Assembly: GCF_020184175.1 (NCBI RefSeq)
Contig: NC_065533.1
Span: forward strand, 60,116,351 to 60,180,350
Length of the DNA: 64,000 nt
Source of the DNA: Aphis gossypii
Taxonomy: Eukaryota; Arthropoda; Insecta; Hemiptera; Aphididae
Direction: 5' to 3'
Numbering within the stretch: the stretch's first letter is position 1; every line of letters starts with the position of its first letter. The notes beneath the pieces are model-generated. The model saw only the letters and a list, made by a program, of their open reading frames with translations, made no database searches and had not been told where the DNA came from. The position numbers and the translations under genes were made by a program. Positions 41,114 through 52,799 of the stretch are shown in pieces.

Positions 41114-42159
41114 CACAATATATTACATACATCAGTAAAATATTATTCTATTATCCTGATATATTATGTAATTATACTTTTAGTATAAAATCGACGTTTA
41201 CGCGGGTAGATCGGTATGCCATCCATCGATATCGTCGATACGGAATAATATGGTGTCAAAAGTCAATGTATAATCAAGTAATTCCGTTGTTTTTTATTTA
41301 TATTAAGATTATAAGCTCTGTAATGTAGCGAGCTATAGCAATTGAAATTGTAATTTTTTTTATATTATATTATTATTAGTATAATATTTTCAATCAAGTA
41401 AATGTTGAACCATTAAAAAACAATTGCAATTGTTTCAAATTTACAATTGCTTTAAAATCAGAACATAAAAGTTCTACAAATAGATATTTCTGCTTCGGTA
41501 ATACCTATAGTATAACTAAGATTGTATTTTAACTATACCGTAATAATAATTAATGAAATGTAGGAACATCAATATAATTTGTATAATTTAATGTATGAAT
41601 TTGTGAAAATAAAACTGCTTCTGTTAATATTAATGCTAAAATTTATACTACGTAAAGTATATGTGATAAAATTTAATTTTTTAAATAAGGAAATTTTTTA
41701 GATGTACCTAGAAATTTCGGCCATAATCATTTTCCTCCAAACACGAGATACCGTTTACCTCCACTGTCCTTTTCCCACCAAAAAAAAAAATAATAATTTT
41801 TGACCATTTTACTCCAATAAATAAAATAATAAAATCATCATTCGTTATCAGAATGTTAAATTAAAAATGAAAGAACAAATCAAATATTTAAAGTATAATT
41901 TTAATATAATAATACACCGTACGTGCTGAATTTGGTAGGTGGCTAAAAAGAGAATGAATATAATAAAAAAGTACGCACGCCGATGAAAATGCATCAATCA
42001 ATAAATAACATAATAAACTAGTTAATAATAAGGGGTGGCAAAATGTGATCCTAGCCATAGGTACTCTATTTATATAATACGAAAAACAACACTACAACAC
42101 TGACTAAAATATTGGAGGAAAATGGACAAGGTTAGGTTAGGTTAGGATAAATTCTTTAT

Positions 42160-42460
42160 GGACATTGGACAACTCACTTCTGTCAATGATTTTCCATAGC
42201 TCAAATTGTAAATTAATGGGCTGTCTATCATTCAAGATATAACTGTTTTCAGTTTTGACTTTTGGATGTGTTATTATAATGACCAAATTTCGTATGACTT
42301 TCAATACGATTTTGACTTTACAACTTTACAAGACTAACAACTGTTAACTAACATGTATAATAACAAACACACGGCCGTGTGCTAATTATTAGCTGGAATC
42401 GATTATGAATATTGATAAAAAATAATTATATCATCTATATCATTATGACATTTGGTGCCT
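42160..42460 (-). repeat. Duplicate of the NOL10 first-exon and promoter region
   Basis: This stretch aligns with 51060-51350 across the first coding exon of NOL10, its donor site and about 200 bases of upstream sequence. Shared blocks include ACTCACTTCTG, TTGTAAATTAATGG and GACCAAATTTCGTA. The divergence is far too high for two alleles. No further NOL10 exon is visible downstream of the copy on the minus strand. Confidence 0.8.
42178..42231 (-). pseudogene. Duplicated NOL10 exon 1 (orphan)
   Basis: The minus-strand frame reads MIDSPLIYNLSYGKSLTE and stops at a conserved donor, GAA|GTGAGT. The true NOL10 exon at 51076-51126 reads MDSPLIYNLSCGKSLPE. The copy has an ATG one codon further upstream where the original ATG became ATA, plus Cys-to-Tyr and Pro-to-Thr changes. 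The exon is still open and its donor intact, but no second exon coding the WLSERKRR motif was found. It is either a dead fragment or a first exon that drives some other transcript. Confidence 0.75.
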
Positions 42461-43247
42461 TTCTCTTTTAAAAATACTTTACGACCTATTCTCACAGACT
42501 TACAAAATATACACAAACAATTTTATGAAAATCGATCAAACCGTTTCGGAGGAGTTCGATATGATGATATAATATATATTATATAACCGTATATAACTTA
42601 TATAAAATTCTACGGGCACAAGTGTTTGTGGTATTCGACCACTGCAGGTCGAACACAAATACAATTATTTAATTATTAAAAAAAGAAAACATCACATGTT
42701 TTACACATTACACTAGAAAGTAGAAATCATAAGTACCTACTATACGTTTTATACTTAATCAGTTACAAAAAAGGGTGCTGAAGTGGATAACGTTTTTCTC
42801 ATTGGCGAATATCCGGAGGAACTTGGAAGCTTTAGCCCCACCTGATAGCCACCAAGCCCCTTCAAAAATGTTTGCAAAATTATAAAAATACTGTAAAGTT
42901 CAGTGAAAAAATTTTAAGGAACATTTTTTTTCAAATATGTACATATAGTACATTTTATGTTGAGAACATTTTACTAATATTATTATTAATTATTATATAC
43001 AATATAAATCATATTATACACACAGCAGTGGTCGATCTTTCTAGGAATAGGTATATAAATCGATCGCGTATAAAAATTAATCTAACCAGTATCAGTCGTT
43101 CGTATAGTGATTATCGGATAGTGCGAATTGCTATATTCTATTCTAGGTGTTTACCATTATCGGGCAATTTCGATAGTGGCAATAGTCAATTATTTTATTT
43201 TTGATCACACTACGCGTTTTGTCGGTTGCCGACCAACCGGAGCCGAA

Positions 43248-43347
43248 NNNNNNNNNNNNNNNNNNNNNNNNNNNNNNNNNNNNNNNNNNNNNNNNNNNNN
43301 NNNNNNNNNNNNNNNNNNNNNNNNNNNNNNNNNNNNNNNNNNNNNNN
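43248..43347. other. Assembly gap (100 N)
   Basis: Exactly 100 Ns, the conventional placeholder for a gap of unknown size. Sequence may be missing here, including 5' exons of the ERGIC3-like gene that follows. Predicted frames that cross it are meaningless. Confidence 1.
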
Positions 43348-45393
43348 CCAACCAAATCTGATTATTGTAAAGCTAGGTTTACATGGATTTACTGATCATA
43401 CTCTGTGAAAGTTAGAAATCATAATTTTATTTAAAAGTTTTGTTCAACCTAAGATAAGTAGAATTAAAAAATTTGATCGATTGATTAATGATTAAAAACT
43501 AAGTTAGGTATTGTTAATAAGTATTTATTTTGTTCAAAATTACAATAAGGTATAAATTATTAAAATGAACAATACTTTTGTTACTTATTATAACATTTTT
43601 TTCTTAGTTTAGTTTTTTATGTATCTAATGCATGCTACAACAACACATATTCATATATTTAAAATAGCTAATTGTTTAATAATTTAATATTTAAACATTA
43701 ATAGTGATCAATAATTACACTATTTCTACATTCTGCTTATTAATTTTCCTATTAGTTATGTAGTCTTATTTTTAATATTCTAAATAAATGATATATTACT
43801 CAAGTCTTAACTTCTATATTCTAATTTAATACATTTTTAAAAAAAGTTTATGAACCTTACTGAGCAAGTTTATGTGGGACCCATAATAATTGATTTCTAA
43901 TAATTGTGTGTATCATACGTTTATTACTTTAATAAATAATACTGAGCTGAGTTTGTTTAGTTGTACTTACTCTAGAGTATAAATTGCGTTTGTTAAAGTT
44001 TGAACTGTTTATATTTAAATTTAATTAGAGCTTATTTTATGTTCCTATTAAAAGACACTAATGGTGTTTTAATTTTAAATGGGTGCTCAAAATTTTTTGA
44101 TTATTTTACTACTGGAAAACATGAATTAAACTTAATTATAAATAATTTGTGTCACATCTATTTCTAATTGATTTTTTTCTTTTTTTTTTATAATTTAAAT
44201 ATGAACTAATGTACCTATACAACAGTTTTCTGGTTTAGCTATTTATAAGAAAACCTAATTTTATAATTATATAATGCCATAAAATTATACCAACATATAA
44301 TGCTTTCAGATTTAAAGCTAAGCACAGGTGGCTTCTTTATTTAACAACAAATTATAGATAAATAACAATTTTTAAATGTATTCGTTTTAGATTAGACTCT
44401 AGGTCAGTGGTTCCCAAACTTTTTCCTATCGCGGCACATTATTATTAGTTTTTATAAGTCATGGTACACTTTGGATAAATATTATCTACTTATCAAATAA
44501 TATCGTTATTAGGTAATAATATAAAAAAAAGTTCAAGTTGTTGCGGCACACCCTTTGGGAAACACTGCTGTAGGTGGTTATATTATATTATATTAATAAT
44601 ATCATGAACTGTTTTTGATTCCAAGAGTAGTGATGATGTATGAGTACATGATGAATTGTCAATAAAATGCTTCAATTTTGAAAAATAGTGGTAGTTTTAA
44701 ATTGGATTTAGTTTGTACTTTTAGAGATCATACTTAAAAAATCCTAGTTTTATTTTTATAATAAGGAAAACAATCAAAAAATTAAGGAAACACAAACATT
44801 TTTATGCAAATCTAATTTTTGACAAAAATGATTTCTTTTTTATATATAATTTAAAATTAAATAACTGTAGGTACTTGAAATAAATGTTCACTAAATGTTT
44901 AAATACATTTTCTATTAAAGATACAATTTTCAATATATTTCATTTATTACTAAGCTATTTTATAGGCATAGGAAATTTTCATTTTTTTTTTATGTTGATT
45001 AAAAATTAGTTATTGCAATAAGGAATAAGGATAGAAATGCTTGAAAATTTAACACAAATTTCCTTAATTTCTAAATTAAAAAATTATTTAAAATCTATTG
45101 TAACAATATTTTTTTACAAGTATTTAAAGTTAAATTGTTATCAAAATTAATAAACCTTTTTTGTTTTTATGCCTTATCCTAAAAATTTAATATAGTTTCT
45201 GTAACTTATAAATTTACCAGTTAACTTGAATCTCTAATCATTGCTTTTGAGTAATAAGTAATACATTTTTGTTAATCCCATAGATGTGTTTTCAAATATT
45301 AATATACTTCTAAACTTTTTTAAAATAATATTTAATTTATTAAATTAATAAAATTAATCTTAATTTTAGTATTTTTGTTTTTATCATTTTTAG
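43348..45393. other. AT-rich region upstream of the ERGIC3-like exons
   Basis: I looked for luminal-domain exons of an ERGIC3 protein and found none. The only recognisable item is the small transposon at 44405-44567. Confidence 0.6.
44405..44567. mobile_element. 163-bp hAT-like MITE
   Basis: The left end is CAGTGGTTCCCAAACTTTTT and the right end in reverse complement is CAGTGTTTCCCAAAGGG. A subterminal GCGGCACA motif occurs near both ends in inverted orientation. The flanks CTCTAGGT (44397-44404) and CTGTAGGT (44568-44575) form an 8-bp target duplication with one mismatch. It is non-coding. Confidence 0.8.
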
Positions 45394-46045
45394 GAGCAGT
45401 TATGTTTCAGTATTATTTAAAAATTGTTCCAACTCTTTATCAAAGAAGAGACCTATCAACATTGTCTACTAACCAGTTCTCAGTGACCAAACACAAGGTA
45501 TAAATTTTTATTTTTTATTGTATTGAATATTACGTAAAAATACAATTTAAATCTCCTTGGATGGATGTTTTGGAAAATAAAATGTATTTAGTTTTGTAAT
45601 GTTATTTTCATTTGCAAGAATCTTATATTATAAATAAGAGAATAAAACATGATTTCAAACTAATTATTTTAGGTTATAATACTATCATTTGTATAATTCT
45701 ATAGGTCCTGGCATTCGATAAAGGTCCATCAGGTGCTCCTGGAATATTTTTTAGTTATGAATTTTCACCAATTATGATCAAGTTAACTGAAAAACCAAGG
45801 TATATTTAAAATTAGAATACATATATTAAGTTTACTTGATTTGTTTTGTACATATTTTATTATTATTGAATAATGTGTTAACTATTTGTTTTCTTTGATT
45901 CAGGTTATTAGGTCATTTGTTCACCCAGTTTTTATGCAATATCAGTGGAGTTTTTATTTGTTTTTGGATCATTGATATATTTATGTACAAAGTATCCAAG
46001 GTATATAATATACGCAAGAAACAATTACCTAATTCTAATGATTAA
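45394..46045 (+). CDS. ERGIC3-like protein, C-terminal exons only
   Basis: Three exons, 45394-45497, 45705-45799 and 45904-46045, join in phase. They read MFQYYLKIVPTLYQ, then TNQFSVTKH, then PGIFFSYEFSPIMIKLTEK, then a hydrophobic segment ending IIDIFMYK. This is the C-terminal quarter of the ERGIC/Erv46 family, membrane proteins that cycle between ER and Golgi as cargo receptors. MFQYxxKxVPTxY, TNQFSVTxH and SPxMxKLTEK point to ERGIC3 rather than ERGIC1 or ERGIC2. The last transmembrane stretch is diverged (CNISGVFICFWIID). The last exon is modelled as read-through to TAA at 46043, ending near RKKQLPNSND. The N-terminal 250 or so residues are missing: they could lie in the gap, left of it, or be absent, making this a partial duplicate. 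Confidence 0.75.
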
Positions 46046-46067
46046 AATGTATTGTTATCTGTTATAT

Positions 46068-46420
46068 CAGTGGCGTATTTTTTGATATTTATGTGTTTTA
46101 ATAATAGTCAATTTCTTGATTTTTGAATATAATGTAATTAAATTATAATATAAAATAGACACAATGGAAAGGTGAAAGTTTTTTTTAAAGGATACATTTT
46201 TGACAATTTTCATAAATTGTAATTATCTATTACACTTTAAAATACTTCTAGTAAGTATCTTATACTATATTGTCAACTGTACACCATAATTGTAACCTGG
46301 GCTCACTCCTGTTTATCTTCAATAAATAAATAAATAAATGATTAACAATTGAGGAATTATATTTTTCAACAAAATATATTTCAAATACAAATATAAATAT
46401 CTAGCCAAAATATGCCACTG
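46068..46420. mobile_element. TIR element, CAGTGGC(G/A)TATTTT ends
   Basis: The left end is CAGTGGCGTATTTTTTGA and the right end in reverse complement is CAGTGGCATATTTTGGC. It begins 22 bases after the ERGIC3-like stop and ends 97 bases before the NOL10 stop, so it fills the space between two converging genes and probably supplies 3' UTR sequence to one or both. It includes an (AATA)n tract at 46319-46338. No matching target duplication was seen. Confidence 0.6.
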
Positions 46421-46516
46421 ATAAAAGTAATAAAATAAATTATTGTATTCAAGTATATTTAATAAAAAAAATTCAAAAAACATAATGATGTACAATTTAT
46501 TTGTCATAAAATGACA

Positions 46517-49500
46517 TTATTTTCTTTTTTTATGAAAAGTTTTGTTTTTAGGACCAGCATAAAACTTAGGCTTGCGTAAGTTTTTAGGACCCTTTCTAAT
46601 TACACTTAGTCTTTCTTTTTTGTGTTTTTCTGCTTCTATGTCAGCTTTCTTGTATTTTTTTTCCTATAATAACAGAGAAATATGTTAACATACAATAAAG
46701 TATAACAATTAATACTTTTTTTTATATATATATACTTTTTGTGTTGAAAATGTTAACTGTCGATTACCACTTGATAACATTTTGACAGAATCGAAATTTT
46801 CTAAATTCATTCTTTCACCCAATGTTGCACTAATATAAAATAAAAATTATTTAATTTAAATATAAGTAATAATTGTTATAATTTATTAGACGTGTTACCT
46901 TGAGTTCTGATTAGAATTTAATCTACTACTATTTGAACCAAAAAATTCTTCTCCCTCTTTAATCTCATAGAATTTCGGTGGTTTGATTGCAGTTTCACTT
47001 TGTACAGTTAAATCATCACTATCCTCGTCATTACTATCTTTTTCAGATTTATTACGTTCTTCACGCTCAGTTGCTATTCTTCTTCTTTTAGCTGATCTAT
47101 ATTCAGCCTGTAATTCTTTAGCCCATTTTTGGTCATCGTCTGAACTATATTCATCACTACTTTCTTCTGAACTAGGTTTTCCCTCTATTTCATCCTGCAA
47201 AAGGTTTTTATTAGTATTTTGCAAGCGTTACAGTAAGTAAAATTAAAAGAGTATACTTCAATTGGATCAAATTGTTTTTGAATTTGTGATTCAAGTTCTT
47301 TTTGTTTAGATTTATCTAAACGTTTCAAAACTGGATTCAATAATCTATAAATTTGAAGATAATAATGTATAAAAAGATAATTGTATAATTTCATGTGTAA
47401 CTGAAGTTAATAGAGTTAAATTTGTAATCAATATATTATAAAATAATATATTGCTTTTTTACAAATTAACAATAGTGAAAATATAAAATTACTTGTATTC
47501 TTCAGCGTTTGTATCAACTTGGAAAGCTGGGTTTTCAAATAATGCTTTAAACCTATCATCTTTTAATAAATTAGTCGTATTTTTTTTATTTTTTTTCCCT
47601 TCTTTTTCATCATTAATTAATTTCAAAGCAAGTTCTTTGTTAACAGGAGGTAATTTCTGAAAATAATTTAATAATGTCATTATTTGAAGTTTAATTATTA
47701 TATTTATAATTATTATACTTGAACTTGGACACGATTAGTTCTTTCAGATTCAATTTTTTCTCTAATTTTTTTCCTACGATATTCTTCATAAGCAAATGGT
47801 TCTGCAACTGATTTAGCTTTTCTGTACAGTCTAATATCCACAAAATATCCGTGCATATATGCTTTTAACAAGTTTGTTCCTGGAAAAAATCAATATATTT
47901 TTGATGTTTGTATTTCATTATATATAATTCAACAAAATTAAAAATTTATTTACCTATTAAATGTGATAAGCCAAGTTCTTCTAGTTCATTTCGAGTTACA
48001 AATTTGTAATCATCGTAGACAGTTTCTTTTTTAGTTTCCTCTAACTCTTCAACTAAAGCATCTAAAAATCCACACCATCTTGGAGCTGGCCCTAAGCTCT
48101 AAACATGCATAAATACAAAATACATTTTTTTGTCAAGTAATAAGTAATTACTTAAAAATTTAAAATGTATATAAAAACAAACCGGTATGTAGTGTGTTTG
48201 AATTTTTGTATTTTCATTAGCAATAAACATCATTCCGGTTTGTGGAATAACACAGAGATTATTAAATTGAGTTTCATTACCAGATTCAAGAGCAGCAAAT
48301 AATTTACCCTGTATAATCAGATATTTAAAATAAATTTATAAAATTTAATTATTTATTTATTAACAATACTCACAGTATCCTTATTCCATATTTTCACTGA
48401 AGATGAGTCCATAGACAATACATTTTCATCTTGGAATGCAATATCCCTTATGGGTAATCCAAACAAATGATCCTTAACCCTAAATGGTTTATTTGAACGC
48501 AAGTCGTATAAAAGTACTTGGCCTGTAGCAGTCCCAACACCTAGTGTCAAAGCATTTTCAAATTCCAATGCAGTTATAGATGGAAAACCGTCGGTACTAA
48601 AATTTAAGAGTTTACAGTTATTTAATTGAATTTAAAAAATTATCATTTAGCTTACGCAATATTTGTCTCATTTGTAACTGAGCTTAGAGCGCAATCTAGA
48701 ACTCCTATACTGACATGAGCTCTAGGATCCCATGCTTCAACTTTTCCTTCCTTAGTGCCAGTTAAAAGCATATTATGAACAGGGTTTATAGCTAATTTGT
48801 TTATTTCATCTCCAGCACTAGATACAAAAGGGTTCAAAAATTGCCCTCTGTCTAAATTTAATCTATAAATATCTGGGCTGGAAACAAATAAATAAAACGT
48901 ATTATTTGAAATTTAGTTATAAGTATAAATGGTATTTATTATGACAAACATTCTAATTTTTAGTTTAAATATTCATATTTTTAATGTTTTTAAGTTATTA
49001 TTTACCTATTTCCTCCAATATATAAGTCACATGTTGGGAAATGATATTTCATATCTTGGCCAAATTTTGGAATGCGTAATCTATAATATCGTCCTTCTTG
49101 AGAATGAAATTCAACATAACGGTCACATTGTAGGATCACAAACTTAAAATTAAATTAAAACAATTAAATATATGCATATAATGACATTATAATAATGTAT
49201 TTACTTTGCTATAATCATTTGAGAGTATTTCAAAAGTAACAGCTTCAGAATCAAAACACCTTTCAAACTTCATGGCTAAATTATTGACATCAAAACACTT
49301 AATTCTGGGTTATAAATACCAGTAGCCAAAATGTATTGTCCATCAGGCGTTACTTTTACTGTGGTACTAAGACCAGGCATATCAAAATCTTGCAATAACT
49401 CAATTCGTCTTTTTAATTCTAAAAAAAAAAAAATTAAATTATACAAATAAATCAAAAATAATATTAATTAAAATATCAACATAATGAAAAATAGATAAAT

Positions 49501-51126
49501 AAAAATATTGAATTCATACTGTGAAACCATTTTAGGGGTAAAAATTAAAATTTATGATAACATTTAATAATATACTATTAATTATATATTTTAGATAGGA
49601 GCTTTTTAGTTGTAATCAAATTTGTTTATAAAAATTTTAGATTAACATAAATTTCATTATACATTAAGAGTAAGATAAGTCAATTAGTCTTTATTCTTTT
49701 GTAGATCAGTAGGTTTTCAACTAATGGGTCCTGATATACTTTTAATTATATATTTATAGTATATATAATGTAAAAAAACAAAAATGTATTTTATTATATT
49801 AAATAAAAAATAAAATGAACATAAATAAACAAATTAGATTTTATTTTAATCTAGTTAACATAATTAACCTAACCTAACTTAAATGGATTGCAAGTTCAAT
49901 AAAGTTGAAGACTATTTATTTCGATAACTTGAAATTTTAGTACAGTTCACACTGGTAAAATGATCAAATATGAAATAATTGGATTATGCTTCGAGTATTT
50001 TGGTAAGCCATTCAAATATAGGTTATAAATAATATAATTAATATAGGTACGATGATTAAATTGATAAAATGTTCAGAATAATCATTATAAATATTTATAA
50101 ATAATGTTTTGGAAAAATTTCTAGGACTCTAAAACTTTTTTTGTAATGTTGTTATGATTTTGGTAATAGTAATGTATATTGAAGTGTGAATTTTCTTATA
50201 TAAGATAATTTAAAGATATTAACCAAGATATAGGTAACTTACCAGGATTCTTTTTTAATAATGTTCTTCTTTTTCTTTCTGAAAGCCACTATAAAAAAAA
50301 TGTAAAATTAATACTATAGGTATTAATTAAAATTAGGTTAAAATATTTATTATATCAGATGAAAATGTATTTTTCAATTTTAAAATAACATTTTATTTTA
50401 AATATTTTTCATAATTTACATTTATTATATTATAATAATAAATGATATATAGATACAAATAAATATGTATGAATATGTAAAATACTTAGGGCAACATTTT
50501 GAAAAAAATAGTTTTTTGCATAAAGAGTCAGAGAGAGCTTAAGTATAAAAAATGTGTGTGTTAGAGTTTGTATCTGACGCTCAATATTGATGTGTTAACA
50601 TCTATTATGGGCTCGTCATTTTCTTTGGCGCTGTGTAGCACTCTCTGGATATATAATATAATATTGTAATAAATTATTGGTGGGCAACCATGGTAACCAT
50701 TAAACTTTCGTTACAATTTTTTGTGACATCAAATTTAAACCAATTCACTCTAGACCCATTTGGGGGGGGGGGGCATAAAGATGTTAACACATCAATTATG
50801 AATAAAAAATAATTCAGTTTCAACAGTATTTTAATGAATTAATTTTTATTGTAATTTGATGTAGGTAGACAAAACTACACAGTAGAACTTTTTTATAATA
50901 AATTAACATTTAACAATGATAATTCTTGAAAAGATATTACTGAATAAAAATATAAGTAGTTACATGCTTCTAATTCATAACTGATGAGTTAAACGAATAC
51001 GTGTAGAGTAATTAATACAATATCAATACAATACGCTTGTTTACAAATAAATATATTTCGTTACGGATAACTCACTTCTGGCAATGACTTTCCACAACTC
51101 AGATTGTAAATTAATGGACTGTCCAT
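46517..51126 (-). CDS. NOL10: Nucleolar protein 10 (NOL10/Enp2 family)
   Basis: A WD-repeat ribosome-biogenesis factor of the nucleolus (yeast Enp2), needed for 40S maturation. Coding exons in order on the minus strand: 51076-51126, 50243-50288, 49205-49418, 49006-49142, 48656-48877, 48374-48596, 48183-48308, 47954-48098, 47719-47879, 47493-47656, 47257-47344, 46899-47194, 46736-46829, 46517-46663. The product would have 704 residues (human about 688). Landmarks: SLPEWLSERKRR at the N terminus, beta-propeller blades with TGTKEGKVEAWDPR and TGQVLLYDLRSNKP, then PAPRWCGFLD, AYMHGYFVDIRLYRK, a NUC153 motif DDRFKALFENPAFQVD, an acidic and lysine-rich segment with KPPKFYEIKEGEEF, and a basic tail. 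Phases close only if one base is added in exon 3 near 49306, where the frame breaks; see findings. Confidence 0.95.
49422..50242 (-). other. NOL10 intron 2
   Basis: AT-rich intron with no second gene. A short ACCTAACCTAAC run near 49866 is the only notable string. Confidence 0.8.
50289..51075 (-). other. NOL10 intron 1
   Basis: AT-rich intron containing a 12-13 G mononucleotide run at about 50761. It has no other feature. Confidence 0.8.
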
Positions 51127-52200
51127 CGCTTAAGGCTATTACTCTTTTGGATAATATAATGTTATAAAGACCAAATTTCGTACGACTTCCAATACATTTT
51201 TGACATCTCAATACTTACAACTAACAATAAACAACGAGCACATGGCAATGTGCGTGTTATCACTTATCAACTTGTATCGATTATTATCACAGACTAAGAT
51301 ATCATATTCGTGATTATTATGCATCATTGATAACAGATCATCATTATTCTCTATCTGGCATCTATTACACCCATGTTCAATATCGTATATTCGTAATTAT
51401 ATCCCATAATATCTGTGCGACTGCGCTGCACCAAAAAATATCTAAGCCCGGAAATCCTCTTCCAAGAGTGTGAGCCCCAAGGTAAGCAATTAATAATACT
51501 TAAATATTAAATATTGAATTTATTTTCAAAAAAATAATTTTTTCCTCGATCTAATATCTTAAATACTAAAAATAATAATTAATTACGATTCTTGACAAAC
51601 TTAAGAGTCGCTATTGTCAGGAACTTTACGTATTATCGATTTAGTAACGAATCAATTTCTGTTTATTATTATCGTACAAAACGTAGTTCGTCAATGTGCG
51701 CAGTAGCACAATCTGCAAACACTGCCACAAACGAGCCTCCACTTCCGGACGACAATATTGTTGTAATGTTGTCTATCTTCATAGAAATTTGATGGTGTTC
51801 GTGTCAATAATATAAAGCCAATTGCTTTATAGCTTTATTCACTGGAATATTGTAAATTTCTTATTGTTTTCATTATTTTCTTCGCTGTGCGTCATTTAAT
51901 AAAACAATAATTGCGATAAACTATCAACAAAAACCCAGTATTCTTGTCTAGGCAAAAACCTACTTAGGTAGTTATTGTTTTGGCTTATTATTAGTGTTTA
52001 GTGATAAATTAACTTTTTAAATAACGTTGACGTATTTATTTTACATTTTGCGCTTTAATGATATTGTCCTATTTGATTTTTTTTTTTTATTATTATTATT
52101 GAAATAACCAATTCATTGTTGTTTCTTGTGCTAAAAAGATAAATCGGAACTCTTTTCAAGTCGATTAGCGGTTAGTATATATTTTCAAAATGTAAGTATT
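51127..52200. promoter_or_regulatory. Shared 5' region of NOL10 (-) and IWS1 (+)
   Basis: The NOL10 start codon (51126, minus strand) and the first IWS1 coding exon (55992, plus strand) point away from each other. Two good plus-strand donors with no open frame of note lie between them: CCCCAAG|GTAAGC ending at 51481 and TTCAAAAT|GTAAGT ending at 52191. Either may end a non-coding first exon of IWS1, whose first coding exon starts at an acceptor (55975) and so requires an upstream exon. The region is less AT-rich than its surroundings. No core promoter element can be assigned with confidence. Confidence 0.4.
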
Positions 52201-52390
52201 TTTGATAGTATTTGATTAAACAAATATGTTTGGATTGTTATAATTTAATGATTTGTTGCATTATTAATGTTTATTTGTTTGTATCTTATAAAAGTAATCC
52301 TTAAGTATTATAGTAGACAATTAAGATATAATATATTTAATTAGGTATTAACCTTTTAAAAACAATATTTGTACAAGTAAAACAGTATTT

Positions 52391-52784
52391 GGTACTTGTG
52401 CGTTATCGCGACTATCGCGGATCACTTATGCGTTATCGCGACTACCACATATTAGGGGTTATAGTGACGCCGTGTTCCACTCTAATCTTCTATTTTATAA
52501 GTGAATTTTATTTATAATTTTATTAGGCATAATTAAAGGCTAGCGTTGCCACTAGATCGCTCGGACATTCAAAACAAAAAAAAATCCCTCGATTTGCTAT
52601 GCAACACCACCTAAGGTAGGTTACAGGGTTAAAAAGCGATGTCCATAACTTTGCTAACAACATTTTCAATAAATACTCTGACATTAGCTTTGGGTAATTG
52701 TTTATTATTATAAACGTATTAAAAAGATGTGTATTACACGTCACACATTCGACATCAAGGTAGTCGCGATAACGCACAAGTACC
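52391..52784. mobile_element. 394-bp TIR element with perfect 8-bp target duplication
   Basis: The left end GGTACTTGTGCGTTATCGCG is repeated exactly, in inverted form, at the right end; 24 bases match without a gap. CAGTATTT flanks both sides (52383-52390 and 52785-52792). The motif TGCGTTATCGCGACTA occurs a second time inside the left end (about 52429), so there are subterminal repeats. GG...CC ends with an 8-bp duplication do not fit hAT (CA...TG) well; Merlin-type or another superfamily is possible. Interior non-coding. It lies in the presumed first intron of IWS1. Confidence 0.85.
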
Positions 52785-52799
52785 CAGTATTTAAATGAA

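Noticed and set aside
42129..42147. GGTTAGGTTAGGTTAGG, similar to the insect telomere repeat TTAGG
   Set aside because: Only about three units, not at a chromosome end, and similar short runs occur elsewhere (49866). It is too short to be an interstitial telomere.
43128..43408. Several open frames spanning 43.1-43.4 kb
   Set aside because: They cross the 100-N gap and exist only because Ns are translated as X.
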